64,000 bases of DNA. It comes from Pseudomonas sp. TH15 (GTDB lineage: Bacteria > Pseudomonadota > Gammaproteobacteria > Pseudomonadales > Pseudomonadaceae). Below are positions 41,696 through 50,825 of this stretch, piece by piece. Location: positions 702,501 to 766,500 of the forward strand of contig NZ_JAEKEL010000002.1 in the NCBI RefSeq assembly GCF_016651105.1. Direction: 5' to 3'. Within the stretch, counting starts at the first letter, position 1; each line of letters opens with the position of its first letter. Made by a program: the position numbers and the translations under genes. The notes beneath the pieces were generated by a model. The model saw only the letters and a list, made by a program, of their open reading frames with translations, ran no database searches and was not told where the DNA came from.

Positions 41696-42487
41696 TCAGG
41701 TGAACTCGAAGGTATCAGCATCCAGATTCGCTGGAAACCGCGTGCGGTAAGCCGCCAGTTCCGCCGCATTCAGCACCGCCTGAAACACGCCATCCGCTTC
41801 GCCTGCGCTGAGCAATGTCTCGCCCTGGAAATCCAGAACCTGACTGTCGCCGGTATACGCAAAGCCCTTGCCGTCAGTACCAATCCGGTTCACCGCCGCC
41901 ACATAGCAGAGGTTCTCGATTGCCCGGGCCGGCAACAAACGGTTCCAGTGCTGACGCCGTGCACCCGGCCAGTTGGCGGTGTACAGCAGCAAGTCGGTGT
42001 CCTGAGCATCACGGCTCCAGACCGGGAAGCGCAGGTCGTAGCAGATCAGCGGCCGAATCCGCCAGCCCTTGAGTTCAAACTGCACTTGGCGCTCGCCGGG
42101 AGTGTAGTGGTTGTGTTCGCCGGCCATACGGAACAAGTGGCGCTTGTCGTAATGCAACACATCACCGTCCGGCCGCGCCCAAAGCAGGCGATTGCGGTGA
42201 CTGCCATCAGCCGCCTGAACGATCACGCTACCGGTGATCACGGCATCGAGCTTCGCAGCCTGGACCTTCAGCCATTTAGTGGTCGGGCCGTTCTCCGCCT
42301 CGGCGAGGGTCTCGGATTGCATGGAGAACCCGGTGGTGAACATCTCCGGCAGGATGATCAGGTCCGCACCGCGGGCCTGTTCCAGCAACTGCTCGAAATG
42401 CTCCAGGTTGGCTTGGCGGTCATGCCAGGCCAGGGTGGTCTGGATCAGAGCGATGTTCAGGTTGGGCAGCGCACTCAGATCACGCAT
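41696..42487 (-). CDS. Nitrilase-family omega-amidase (YafV-like)
   Basis: 263 residues with the nitrilase triad: Glu48 in LPEMF, Lys115 in YDKRHLF and Cys149 in ICYDLRFP. Length and the motif FTTGFSMQ match YafV/omega-amidases, which hydrolyse alpha-ketoglutaramate and alpha-ketosuccinamate. The upstream aminotransferase gene ends 13 bases inside this gene, so the two are translationally coupled. Together they fit the glutamine-transaminase / omega-amidase route linked to methionine salvage. Cytosolic. Confidence 0.88.
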   Translation of the reverse strand: MRDLSALPNLNIALIQTTLAWHDRQANLEHFEQLLEQARGADLIILPEMFTTGFSMQSETLAEAENGPTTKWLKVQAAKLDAVITGSVIVQAADGSHRNRLLWARPDGDVLHYDKRHLFRMAGEHNHYTPGERQVQFELKGWRIRPLICYDLRFPVWSRDAQDTDLLLYTANWPGARRQHWNRLLPARAIENLCYVAAVNRIGTDGKGFAYTGDSQVLDFQGETLLSAGEADGVFQAVLNAAELAAYRTRFPANLDADTFEFT

Positions 42488-43623
42488 AGTTTTTCCGCTG
42501 CTTCACGTAGGGTCTCCTCGCGTTTGGCGAAGCACAGCCGCACCAGGCGCTGGCCGACCGGTGGGTTTTGGTAGAACACCGAAACCGGGATGCTCGCCAC
42601 GCCGTGTTCGCGGGTCATCCACATGGCCATTTCGACGTCGTTGAGGTCCGGGCGAATCTGCGAATAATCGACCAACTGGAAATAGGTGCCGGTTACTCGA
42701 GTGAAGCTAAAACGCGATGGCGTCAGCAGATCGCAGAACAGATCGCGCTTGGCCTGATAGAAACCGGGCAATTCTTCGACGTGTTCCGGATGCTCGGCCA
42801 TGTAATCGGCCAACGCATATTGCAGCGGTGTCACACCACAGAAACTGACGTACTGGTGGACCTTGCGCAGCTCCGCCGTGAGGGCCGGTGGTGCAACGAC
42901 GTAGCCGGTTTTCCAACCAGTGACGTGGTAAGTCTTGCCGAACGAACTGACGACGAAGGCACGTTTATACAGTTCTTCGTGGGCCAGAACACTGACGTGG
43001 GGCACACCGTCGAACACCAGGTGTTCGTAGACCTCGTCGCTGATCACATAGATGTCACGGTCGCGGATCAGCGCTGCCAGTTGATCCAGCTCGGCGCGAC
43101 TGATCAGCGCACCGCTCGGGTTGTGCGGGGTGTTGAGGATGATCATCCGCGTACGCGGGCTCAGGGCCTCAGCGAGCTTCTGGAAGTCAATGGCGAAGTC
43201 TTTCAGACCCAACTGCACATGGACGCAACGGCCACCGGCCAACTCAACCGCCGGCTCGTAGCTGTCATAGGCTGGATCAAACACGATGACTTCATCGCCG
43301 CTGTGGATAACTGCCTGGATCGCGCAGAAGATCGCCTGGGTCGCGCCGGGGGTGACGGTCACTTCATGGTCGGCATCCACTTGGGCGCCATAGCTGCGCG
43401 CGATCTTCGCCGCAATCTGCTGCCGCAACACCGGCAGGCCGGTCATCGGCGAATACTGGTTGTGGCCGCTGGCGATATGCCGACCGACTGCATCACGCAG
43501 CGCCTGAGGACCGTCGAAATCGGGAAACCCCTGGGACAGGTTGATTGCCCCGGTTTGCGCCGCGAGTTGAGACATCTGAGTGAAGATAGTGATGCCGACA
43601 TTCGGCAGCTTACTGGTGATCAT
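42475..43623 (-). CDS. PLP-dependent aminotransferase (YbdL/glutamine transaminase K-like)
   Basis: 382 residues of class I/II aminotransferases. Hallmarks are INLSQGFPDFDGP at the N-terminus, ILNTPHNPSGA, ISDEVYEHLVFDG and the PLP lysine Lys230 in SSFGKTYHVTGWKTGY. Sequence style matches methionine aminotransferase YbdL and kynurenine/glutamine transaminase. The coupled omega-amidase supports use of glutamine or methionine as amino donor, its keto acid product being removed by the amidase. Confidence 0.88.
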   Translation of the reverse strand: MITSKLPNVGITIFTQMSQLAAQTGAINLSQGFPDFDGPQALRDAVGRHIASGHNQYSPMTGLPVLRQQIAAKIARSYGAQVDADHEVTVTPGATQAIFCAIQAVIHSGDEVIVFDPAYDSYEPAVELAGGRCVHVQLGLKDFAIDFQKLAEALSPRTRMIILNTPHNPSGALISRAELDQLAALIRDRDIYVISDEVYEHLVFDGVPHVSVLAHEELYKRAFVVSSFGKTYHVTGWKTGYVVAPPALTAELRKVHQYVSFCGVTPLQYALADYMAEHPEHVEELPGFYQAKRDLFCDLLTPSRFSFTRVTGTYFQLVDYSQIRPDLNDVEMAMWMTREHGVASIPVSVFYQNPPVGQRLVRLCFAKREETLREAAEKLCVI

Positions 43624-43747
43624 CGGTGATTCCCTGCTCTACACCCGGCTCTAACGGCGGCGCGGGAGAGCCCGAGGATAGCCCAAACGGCGCCCATAAA
43701 AAAAGGGTGCCAACAGGCGCCCCTCTTCTAAAACATTCATCGCATAA

Positions 43748-43882
43748 CCTGTGGTGAGGGGGCTTGCCCCCGTTGGGTCGCGAAGCGGCCCCCAAATCTG
43801 CAATCGAGGTGTAAGTGACTGAACACCTCGATCGATTTGCGACTGCTTCGCAGCCGAACGGGGGCAAGCCCCCTCACCACAA
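43748..43882. repeat. Long inverted-repeat element, GTGAGGGGGCTTGCCCCC type
   Basis: GTGGTGAGGGGGCTTGCCCC and GGGGCAAGCCCCCTCACCAC are exact outer arms. Inner arms GTCGCGAAGCGGC and GACTGCTTCGCAGCC, and a central AGGTGT/ACACCT stem, complete a long hairpin. Organisation is the same as at 24801-24937, with different arm sequences. Confidence 0.85.
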
Positions 43883-43916
43883 CAAGCCCCACACATAAAG
43901 GGTGTGGAACCAGCAA

Positions 43917-45386
43917 TCAACGCTTGTCGCGGCGCTTCTTGTCGGCTTTTTTGTGGTGCGACATCATGCGACGCTTCTTGTTGACCTGACGGTCGGTGAG
44001 CGAGTTCTTGTTGCCTTCGTACGGGTTCTCGCCGCCCTTGAACTCGATGCGGATCGGCGTACCGACCAGCTTCAAGACACGACGGTAAGTGTTTTCCAGG
44101 TAACGGACGTAAGACTTCGGCACCTTCTCGATCTGGTTACCGTGGATCACGATGATCGGCGGGTTCGCACCACCCAAGTGGGCGTAACGCAGCTTGATCC
44201 GGCGGTTGTTGACCATCGGCGGCGCGTGCTCACCGACCGCATCTTCCAGAATCTGGGTCAGGCGGTTGGTCGGCCAGCGGGTAACCGCGGACTTGAACGA
44301 GTTCTGTACCGACGCGTAAAGGTTACCTACGCCAGTGCCGTGCAGGGCCGAGATGAAGTGGATGTCGGCGAAGTCGACGAAGAACAGACGACGTTGCAGC
44401 TCGACCTTCACGAAGTCGCGCTCGCTCGGCGTCATGCCGTCCCACTTGTTGATCGCAATAACCAGCGCACGACCCGCTTCGATGGCAAAGCCCAGCAGGT
44501 TGAGGTCGTGATCCACGACGCCTTCACGGGCGTCCATCACGAAGATCACCACGTTGGCGTCTTTGATCGCTTGCAGGGTTTTGACCACGGAGAATTTTTC
44601 AACTTCTTCGTGGATTTTGCCGCGCTTGCGCACACCGGCGGTGTCGATCAGCGTGTACTTCTCGTCGTTACGCTCGAACGGGATGTAGATACTGTCGCGG
44701 GTGGTGCCGGGTTCGTCATAAACGATTACCCGGTCTTCACCGAGCATGCGGTTGACGAGGGTCGACTTGCCGACGTTCGGACGGCCGATGATGGCGATCT
44801 TGATCCCGTCTTTTTCGCTTGGACCAGGAATGCGCTTGGCTTCCTCGCCTTCAGCAACGATCTCTTCTTCGCCGTCTTCCGACTCTTCTTCGTCTTTCGG
44901 GAAAGTGCTGAGAGCAATTTCCAGCATCTGGGTGATGCCACGACCGTGGGCACCGGCGATTGGAATCGCGTGACCCATGCCCAACGGAGCGAACTCGGCG
45001 CGGGCCATTTCAGGGTCGATGTTGTCGACCTTGTTGGCAACCACGTAGGAACGCTTGTTACGTTTGCGCAAATGCTCGGCGATCATCTGGTCGGCGGCGG
45101 TGAAACCAGCCTTGGCATCTACCAGGAACAGAACGACATCGGCTTCTTCAATGGCCAGCAGCGACTGCTCGGCCATTTTTTCGTCCATACCGTGCTCGTC
45201 ACCGGAGATACCGCCGGTGTCGACCAGAATGTAGGAACGCCCTTGCCACTTGGCCTCACCGTATTGGCGATCACGGGTCAGACCGGACAAGTCGCCGACG
45301 ATGGCGTCACGAGTCCTGGTCAGGCGGTTGAACAAGGTGGACTTGCCGACGTTCGGTCGGCCCACCAGGGCGATTACGGGAACCAT
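43917..45386 (-). CDS. der: Ribosome biogenesis GTPase Der
   Basis: 489 residues from the ATG at 45386, preceded by GGAGAG. It has two tandem GTPase domains, each with its own P-loop GRPNVGKST (from residue 9 and near 200), separated by an acidic linker (EDEEESEDGEEEIVAEGEE), then a KH-like C-terminal domain and a very basic tail (KKRRMMSHHKKADKKRRDKR). This double-GTPase layout is unique to Der/EngA, needed for 50S subunit maturation. It lies downstream of bamB on the same strand. Confidence 0.97.
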   Translation of the reverse strand: MVPVIALVGRPNVGKSTLFNRLTRTRDAIVGDLSGLTRDRQYGEAKWQGRSYILVDTGGISGDEHGMDEKMAEQSLLAIEEADVVLFLVDAKAGFTAADQMIAEHLRKRNKRSYVVANKVDNIDPEMARAEFAPLGMGHAIPIAGAHGRGITQMLEIALSTFPKDEEESEDGEEEIVAEGEEAKRIPGPSEKDGIKIAIIGRPNVGKSTLVNRMLGEDRVIVYDEPGTTRDSIYIPFERNDEKYTLIDTAGVRKRGKIHEEVEKFSVVKTLQAIKDANVVIFVMDAREGVVDHDLNLLGFAIEAGRALVIAINKWDGMTPSERDFVKVELQRRLFFVDFADIHFISALHGTGVGNLYASVQNSFKSAVTRWPTNRLTQILEDAVGEHAPPMVNNRRIKLRYAHLGGANPPIIVIHGNQIEKVPKSYVRYLENTYRRVLKLVGTPIRIEFKGGENPYEGNKNSLTDRQVNKKRRMMSHHKKADKKRRDKR

Positions 45387-45526
45387 GCGGCTCTCCACTT
45401 CGTTATTTCAGAAAATACAAAAGCCGCTGCTAGGCAGCGGCTGGTGCTCGGGGCAGCGCTTGGAAGCGCTGCGAGCCTTGCAGAACAAGGCCGCTTGGGG
45501 GTTAAACCCCAAGCATAGTCAAATCT

Positions 45527-46678
45527 TTACTTAATGGTCAGGGCTTCCAGTTTGCCACTGTTGCCATACACATAAATCGTGTCACCCACCACCAGCGGAC
45601 GGGCGCGCAGGCCGTCGCTGTCGATGCGTTCGCGGCCGACGAAGCGACCGTCCACCTGGCTCAGCAGGTGCAGGTAGCCTTCCATGTCGCCGACTGCAAC
45701 GTAGCTGGAGAACACTTCCGGAGCCGACAGTTGACGGCGAGCCAGCGAATCGTTGGTCCACAAGGCTGTGGTAGAACGTTCGTCGACGCCTTCAACGGTG
45801 CCCGAAGACAGGCTCACGTAAACGCTGCCGAAACCCTGGGCGACACCCGCATAGCTGGAAGCATCACGCTGCCAGAGCTGACGACCGCTTTCCAGGTCCA
45901 GTGCCGCAACGCGACCCTGGTAGCTGGCGACGTACAGTGTACCGCCGGAAAGCAGCAGACCACCGTCAATGTCGACCACGCGCTCCAGTTCCGAACGACC
46001 CTGTGGAATCGCAATCCGCTGTTCCCACACCGGCACGCCGTTGGTAATGTCGAGAGCGACCACTTTACCGGTCGACAGGCCAGCCACCGCGAGGCGGTTG
46101 GTGACGATTGGCGCACTGGTGCCGCGCAGGGTCAGGACCGCTGGCGTGCTGTCATACAACCAGCGCTGGGTACCGGTTGAAGCATCCAGGCCGATCAGAC
46201 GATCGTCCTGAGTCTGAACCACCACAACGTCACCGTTGTTGGCGGGCGGTGCGAGAACTTCGCTGGAAACGCGAGCCTTCCACTTCTCTTCACCGTTGGT
46301 GGCGTCAAGGGCAACGATTTCGCCCTTGAGCGTACCGATCGTAACCAGACCATAACCTACGCCAACGGCGCCGGAGACAGGCAGATCGAGCTTTTTCTTC
46401 CACTTCACGTCGCCAGTGTTGCGGTCCATCGCCACCACAACGCCTGTAACGTCGGCGGCATAGATGGTATCGCCATCGATCGCCGGCACCAGCATGTTGT
46501 AGGTTTCGCCCTGACCGTCACCGATCGAACGACTCCACTGCTTGTGCAGGACCACTTCCTCTTTGAAGTCGACCAGTTCGGCTGGCGGCAATTCTTTTTT
46601 GCTGTTGCTGCTGCAACCCGCGGCCAAAATGGCCAGAGCCAGCAATGCTGCATGTTTCCAACGGATCACGTCACGCAT
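45527..46678 (-). CDS. bamB: Outer-membrane protein assembly factor BamB
   Basis: 383 residues from the ATG at 46678; a longer frame upstream is overlap with the previous gene. Lipoprotein signal LALAILAAGC with lipidated Cys22. The rest is an eight-bladed propeller with PQQ-like repeats (VVAMDRNTGDVKWKKKL, IVALDATNGEEKWKARV, VAALDLESGRQLWQRD). It is the BAM-complex scaffold lipoprotein on the periplasmic face of the outer membrane. It overlaps the yfgM-like gene by eight bases, a conserved pair. Confidence 0.96.
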   Translation of the reverse strand: MRDVIRWKHAALLALAILAAGCSSNSKKELPPAELVDFKEEVVLHKQWSRSIGDGQGETYNMLVPAIDGDTIYAADVTGVVVAMDRNTGDVKWKKKLDLPVSGAVGVGYGLVTIGTLKGEIVALDATNGEEKWKARVSSEVLAPPANNGDVVVVQTQDDRLIGLDASTGTQRWLYDSTPAVLTLRGTSAPIVTNRLAVAGLSTGKVVALDITNGVPVWEQRIAIPQGRSELERVVDIDGGLLLSGGTLYVASYQGRVAALDLESGRQLWQRDASSYAGVAQGFGSVYVSLSSGTVEGVDERSTTALWTNDSLARRQLSAPEVFSSYVAVGDMEGYLHLLSQVDGRFVGRERIDSDGLRARPLVVGDTIYVYGNSGKLEALTIK

Positions 46679-47312
46679 CCCCTTTGGCCAGGTCGTCCAG
46701 CTTGATTTGTAGGCCGCCGACTGCCGCTTCATCCGACAGTGCTGCCTTGGCTTTTTGATACGCCGTATTCGCTTCGTCAGTACGACCCAACTGCACCAGC
46801 AGGTCGCCCTTGAGTTCTTCGCGAGTGGCCAGGAACGACTTGTCGGCATCGCCTTCAAGCAGTTTCAGGGCGTCTTCGACCTTGTTCTGCGCCGCCAGCA
46901 CCTGCGCCAGACGCTGACGGGCGATTTCGCCCAGCGCCGGGTTGGCCGGTTTGTCGGTAATGGCTTTCAGCTCGCTGGCTGCGTCGTCCAGCTTGCCGCT
47001 GTCGACCGCAACTTTCGCCACGAACAGGCTGCCGTATTGCGCATAAGCAGAACCGCCGAACTCGCTGTTGAGCTTGCCGGCCAGGTCCGCAACACGGGCT
47101 GCGTCAGGCTTGCCGTCAGGCGTCAGCGTGGTTTCCAGCAGTTGCTGATAGAGAATCGAGGCGCCTTGCGACTGATTGCTCTGATACTTGTGGAAGGCCT
47201 GCCAGCCGAACACGATGACCAGCGCCAACAGGCCGCCAGTGACCAGGGGCTTGCCGTTACGTGTCCACCAGTCCTTAAAATCCGCCAGTTGTTCGTCTTC
47301 GGTACTCGACAC
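46671..47312 (-). CDS. YfgM-like tetratricopeptide membrane protein
   Basis: 213 residues from a GTG. A short cytoplasmic N-terminus (TEDEQLADFKDWWTRNGK) precedes one transmembrane helix (LVTGGLLALVIVFGWQAF) and a periplasmic helical repeat domain. The EQLADFKDWW-type start is diagnostic of YfgM/ancillary SecYEG translocon subunits, which work with periplasmic chaperones during export. It stands between hisS and bamB as in many gammaproteobacteria. Confidence 0.9.
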   Translation of the reverse strand: MSSTEDEQLADFKDWWTRNGKPLVTGGLLALVIVFGWQAFHKYQSNQSQGASILYQQLLETTLTPDGKPDAARVADLAGKLNSEFGGSAYAQYGSLFVAKVAVDSGKLDDAASELKAITDKPANPALGEIARQRLAQVLAAQNKVEDALKLLEGDADKSFLATREELKGDLLVQLGRTDEANTAYQKAKAALSDEAAVGGLQIKLDDLAKGDA

Positions 47313-47352
47313 CCCAATACTCCTTAATCGCTAAATCGGCTGTTTGACAGCT

Positions 47353-48642
47353 TCAACCCTGCACGACGCAGGTGGCCAGGTGTGCAGCGAGCGCATCCCA
47401 GGCAATGCTTTGTTGTTCGCCCTGGCCACGCAGGGGTTTGAAACCTACCACTTGCTGGGCCATCTCGTCGTCACCAAGGATCAGCGCATACAGCGCACCG
47501 CTCTTGTCGGCTTTCTTGAACTGACTTTTGAAACTGCCGGCGCCGGCATTGACTTGCAGGCGCAGGTTGGGCAACTGGTCACGAACACGTTCACTCAAGG
47601 CCAGACCGGCCAACTCGGCAGCTTCACCGAAGGCGCAGAGGTAGACGTCGACCTGACGGGAGATTTCTTCCGGGATCTGCTCCAGGGTTTCCAGCAACAG
47701 CACCAGACGCTCGATGCCCATGGCGAAACCAACGCCCGGGGTCGGCTTGCCGCCCATTTGCTCGACCAGACCGTCGTAACGGCCACCGGCACACACGGTA
47801 CCCTGGGCGCCCAACTTGTCGGTGACCCATTCGAAAACGGTCTTGCTGTAGTAGTCCAGCCCGCGAACCAGCTTCGGGTTGATCACGTAAGGAATGCCGG
47901 CAGTGTCGAGGCGAGCCTTTAGGCCCTCGAAGTGCACGCGGGATTCGTCGTCGAGGTAATCGGCCATTTTCGGCGCGTCGACCAATACCGCTTGAGTGTC
48001 GGCGTTCTTGGTGTCCAGAACCCGCAACGGGTTGGTTTTCAGACGGCGTTGGCTGTCTTCGTCGAGCTTGTCCAGGTGCGCCGAGAGGAACTCAACCAGG
48101 GCTTCGCGATAACGACCGCGGGATTCAGCAGTCCCCAGGCTGTTGAGTTCAAGCTTGACCGCATCACGGATGCCCAGCTCGCCCCACAGACGCCAGGTCA
48201 GCACAATCAGCTCGGCATCGATGTCCGGACCATCCAGGTTGAAGACTTCGCAACCGATCTGGTGGAACTGGCGATAACGACCTTTCTGTGGACGTTCGTG
48301 GCGGAACATCGGGCCGATGTACCAGAGTTTCTGCACCTGGCCACCGCCGGTGATGCCGTGCTCGAGCACCGCACGCACGCAGGCCGCCGTGCCTTCAGGG
48401 CGCAGGGTCAGGGAGTCGCCGTTGCGGTCGTCGAAGGTGTACATCTCTTTTTCGACGATGTCGGTCACTTCACCGATGGAGCGCTTGAACAGCTCGGTGA
48501 ATTCGACGATCGGCATGCGGATCTGCTTGTAACCGTAGTTATCCAGCAGACGCGAGACAGTGCCCTCGAAATGACGCCACAGGGGAGTCTGCTCGGGCAG
48601 GATGTCGTTCATGCCACGAATGGCTTGCAGAGACTTGCTCAC
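47353..48642 (-). CDS. hisS: Histidyl-tRNA synthetase
   Basis: 429 residues from a GTG. Class II motifs are visible: motif 1 around IRMPIVEFTELFKRSIG, motif 2 MFRHERPQKGRYRQFHQIG, the histidine-specific LVRGLDYYSKTVFEW and motif 3 GVGFAMGIERL. A C-terminal anticodon-binding domain completes it. It charges tRNA-His in the cytosol. ispG lies 23 bases upstream in the same direction. Confidence 0.98.
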   Translation of the reverse strand: MSKSLQAIRGMNDILPEQTPLWRHFEGTVSRLLDNYGYKQIRMPIVEFTELFKRSIGEVTDIVEKEMYTFDDRNGDSLTLRPEGTAACVRAVLEHGITGGGQVQKLWYIGPMFRHERPQKGRYRQFHQIGCEVFNLDGPDIDAELIVLTWRLWGELGIRDAVKLELNSLGTAESRGRYREALVEFLSAHLDKLDEDSQRRLKTNPLRVLDTKNADTQAVLVDAPKMADYLDDESRVHFEGLKARLDTAGIPYVINPKLVRGLDYYSKTVFEWVTDKLGAQGTVCAGGRYDGLVEQMGGKPTPGVGFAMGIERLVLLLETLEQIPEEISRQVDVYLCAFGEAAELAGLALSERVRDQLPNLRLQVNAGAGSFKSQFKKADKSGALYALILGDDEMAQQVVGFKPLRGQGEQQSIAWDALAAHLATCVVQG

Positions 48643-48665
48643 TATAAATCCTTAAATTCGTTCGA

Positions 48666-49775
48666 TCAGCCGCGAGCGATTACAGCTGCGTCGGCCTCGA
48701 CCTTTTCGGCCGCTTTCTGGCGGATCAAGCGTTCAAGCTCATCCACCAGATTATCATTCGTCAGTTTCTGCGCCGGCTTGCCGTCGATGTAAATCAGGTT
48801 TGGCGTGCCGCCGGTCAAGCCGATATGGGCTTCCTTGGCTTCGCCCGGCCCGTTGACCACACAACCGATGACCGCGACATCCAGCGGCACCAACAGATCT
48901 TCGAGGCGCCCTTCCAGCTCGTTCATGGTTTTGACCACATCGAAGTTCTGCCGCGAGCAGCTCGGGCAGGCGATGAAGTTGATACCACGGGAACGCAGGT
49001 GCAGAGATTTGAGAATGTCGTAGCCGACTTTCACTTCCTCGACCGGGTCAGCCGCCAACGAGATGCGAATAGTATCGCCAATCCCTTCGGCGAGCAGCAT
49101 ACCGAGGCCCACGGCGGATTTCACCGTGCCAGAGCGCAAACCGCCGGCTTCGGTGATACCCAAGTGCAGCGGCTGGACAATTTCCTTGGCCAGCAAGCGA
49201 TAGGCGGCGACGGCCATGAACACGTCGGAAGCCTTCACGCTGACCTTGAAGTCCTTGAAATTCAGGCGTTCCAGGTGCTCGACATGACGCAGGGCCGACT
49301 CGACCAGCGCGGCCGGGGTCGGCTCGCCGTATTTCTTTTGCAGGTCTTTTTCCAGGGAACCGGCGTTCACGCCGATGCGGATCGGGATCCCGCGGTCACG
49401 AGCGGCATCAACCACCGCACGCACGCGATCTTCACGACCGATGTTGCCCGGGTTGATGCGCAGGCAGTCAACGCCCAGTTCGGCTACGCGCAGAGCGATC
49501 TTGTAGTCGAAGTGGATGTCGGCAACCAACGGCACCTTGACCAGTTGCTTGATCTTGCCGAATGCCTCGGCAGCGTCCATGTCCGGCACCGAAATGCGCA
49601 CGATATCGACGCCAGCGGCTTCCAGGCGATTGATCTGGGCCACGGTGGCGGCCACGTCATTGGTGTCGCTGTTGGTCATGCTCTGCACAGCGATAGGCGC
49701 ATCGCCGCCAACAGGCACGTTACCGACCCAAATCTTGCGGGATTCGCGACGTTTGATTGGAGATTCGCCGTGCAT
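48666..49775 (-). CDS. ispG: 4-hydroxy-3-methylbut-2-en-1-yl diphosphate synthase
   Basis: 369 residues. A TIM-barrel N-terminal domain (PIAVQSMTNSDTNDVAAT, PLVADIHFDYKIAL, RINPGNIG) is followed by the 4Fe-4S domain with ligands in ACPSCSRQ and GCVVNGPGEA. It makes HMBPP from MEcPP, the penultimate MEP-pathway step of isoprenoid synthesis. It needs Fe-S clusters, supplied by the isc operon a few kilobases away. Confidence 0.98.
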   Translation of the reverse strand: MHGESPIKRRESRKIWVGNVPVGGDAPIAVQSMTNSDTNDVAATVAQINRLEAAGVDIVRISVPDMDAAEAFGKIKQLVKVPLVADIHFDYKIALRVAELGVDCLRINPGNIGREDRVRAVVDAARDRGIPIRIGVNAGSLEKDLQKKYGEPTPAALVESALRHVEHLERLNFKDFKVSVKASDVFMAVAAYRLLAKEIVQPLHLGITEAGGLRSGTVKSAVGLGMLLAEGIGDTIRISLAADPVEEVKVGYDILKSLHLRSRGINFIACPSCSRQNFDVVKTMNELEGRLEDLLVPLDVAVIGCVVNGPGEAKEAHIGLTGGTPNLIYIDGKPAQKLTNDNLVDELERLIRQKAAEKVEADAAVIARG

Positions 49776-49778
49776 GAC

Positions 49779-50825
49779 TTATTGACCCAACTTCAGGCGA
49801 GCAGTCTCGCCACTGGTGAACGGAGCGACATCAACCACCTGACCGTTGTAGCTGACTTGCGCGCCACGGGCGAAGCCCAGACGTACGGCAAAGGGTGGCT
49901 TGCCGCTGACAGAAACGTTTTCGCCTTTGCGCTTGAGACCGCTTAACAGCACTTTGCCGCTGCCGTCAGTCACTTGCGTCCAGCAATCGGCAACGAACTG
50001 CACCGACACCTGACCTTGACCGGCGACCGCCGCAACCGGTGCAGCAGCCGCTGCGGAAACAGCCGGTGCCACTGGCGCCGTGACCGTCGCTGCCGGTGTG
50101 CTCGGAACGGTCGGGGCCGGAGTAGCTGGTGTGGCAACCACGGGCGCAGGCGTATGAACCGGTGCAACCGCAGTGGCTGCCGGAGCGACAGGTGCTGCTG
50201 GCTCGGTGGCCGGAGCAGCGCCTTCGGCACCGGTCGATTCAGCGCTGGTTTCGGACTGAGGCAATGCCAGTGCAGTCGAACCCTGGGTCTGACCTTGCGC
50301 GACAGCCTGGTCTTCTGGCTCGTCCAGCGGATGGATCTGAGTGGTACCGTCGGCGCCTTCGACTTCAACGTGTTCCGGAGTCAGGCTGGCCAGGTCCTTG
50401 GTGCGCAGCGAGGTTTGATCCTGCCACCAGACAAAACCACCGCCAATCACCGCGATCAGCAACAGCAGGCTGACAATTCGCAAAATGGTGTGGGAAACCC
50501 GAACCGGCTCTTCGATACGACCCAGGCTATGGACGTTGCTGCCCTGGGAGTCGGTGCCGGTGGATTGGTCGAATTGTTGGACCAGAACGGTCTGGTCCAT
50601 ACCGAGCAATTTGGCGTAAGCGCGAATATAGCCGCGAGCAAAGGTATGCCCTGGCAGCTTGTCGAAAGCGCCGGATTCCAGATTACCCAGGGAATTAACG
50701 GTGAGGTTGAGCTTGAGGGCCACTTCGGCCAGCGACCAGCCATTGCTTTCGCGGGCCTGGCGCAAAGTCTCACCGGGGTTAACGCGATTCGCTGCTACAA
50801 CTTCGGGATGCGCCGCTTTCATCAT
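49779..50825 (-). CDS. rodZ: Cytoskeletal protein RodZ
   Basis: 348 residues from the ATG at 50825, overlapping the pilW stop by four bases. Order: a Cro-like helix-turn-helix at residues 15-80 (LRQARESNGWSLAEVALKLNL), which in RodZ binds MreB, a transmembrane helix at about 114-134 (ILRIVSLLLLIAVIGGGFVWW), a long Pro/Ala/Thr-rich periplasmic linker, and a C-terminal beta domain (VSVQFVADCWTQVTDGSGK). It links MreB to the cell-wall machinery for rod shape. It lies three bases from ispG, the conserved order. Confidence 0.93.
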   Translation of the reverse strand: MMKAAHPEVVAANRVNPGETLRQARESNGWSLAEVALKLNLTVNSLGNLESGAFDKLPGHTFARGYIRAYAKLLGMDQTVLVQQFDQSTGTDSQGSNVHSLGRIEEPVRVSHTILRIVSLLLLIAVIGGGFVWWQDQTSLRTKDLASLTPEHVEVEGADGTTQIHPLDEPEDQAVAQGQTQGSTALALPQSETSAESTGAEGAAPATEPAAPVAPAATAVAPVHTPAPVVATPATPAPTVPSTPAATVTAPVAPAVSAAAAAPVAAVAGQGQVSVQFVADCWTQVTDGSGKVLLSGLKRKGENVSVSGKPPFAVRLGFARGAQVSYNGQVVDVAPFTSGETARLKLGQ

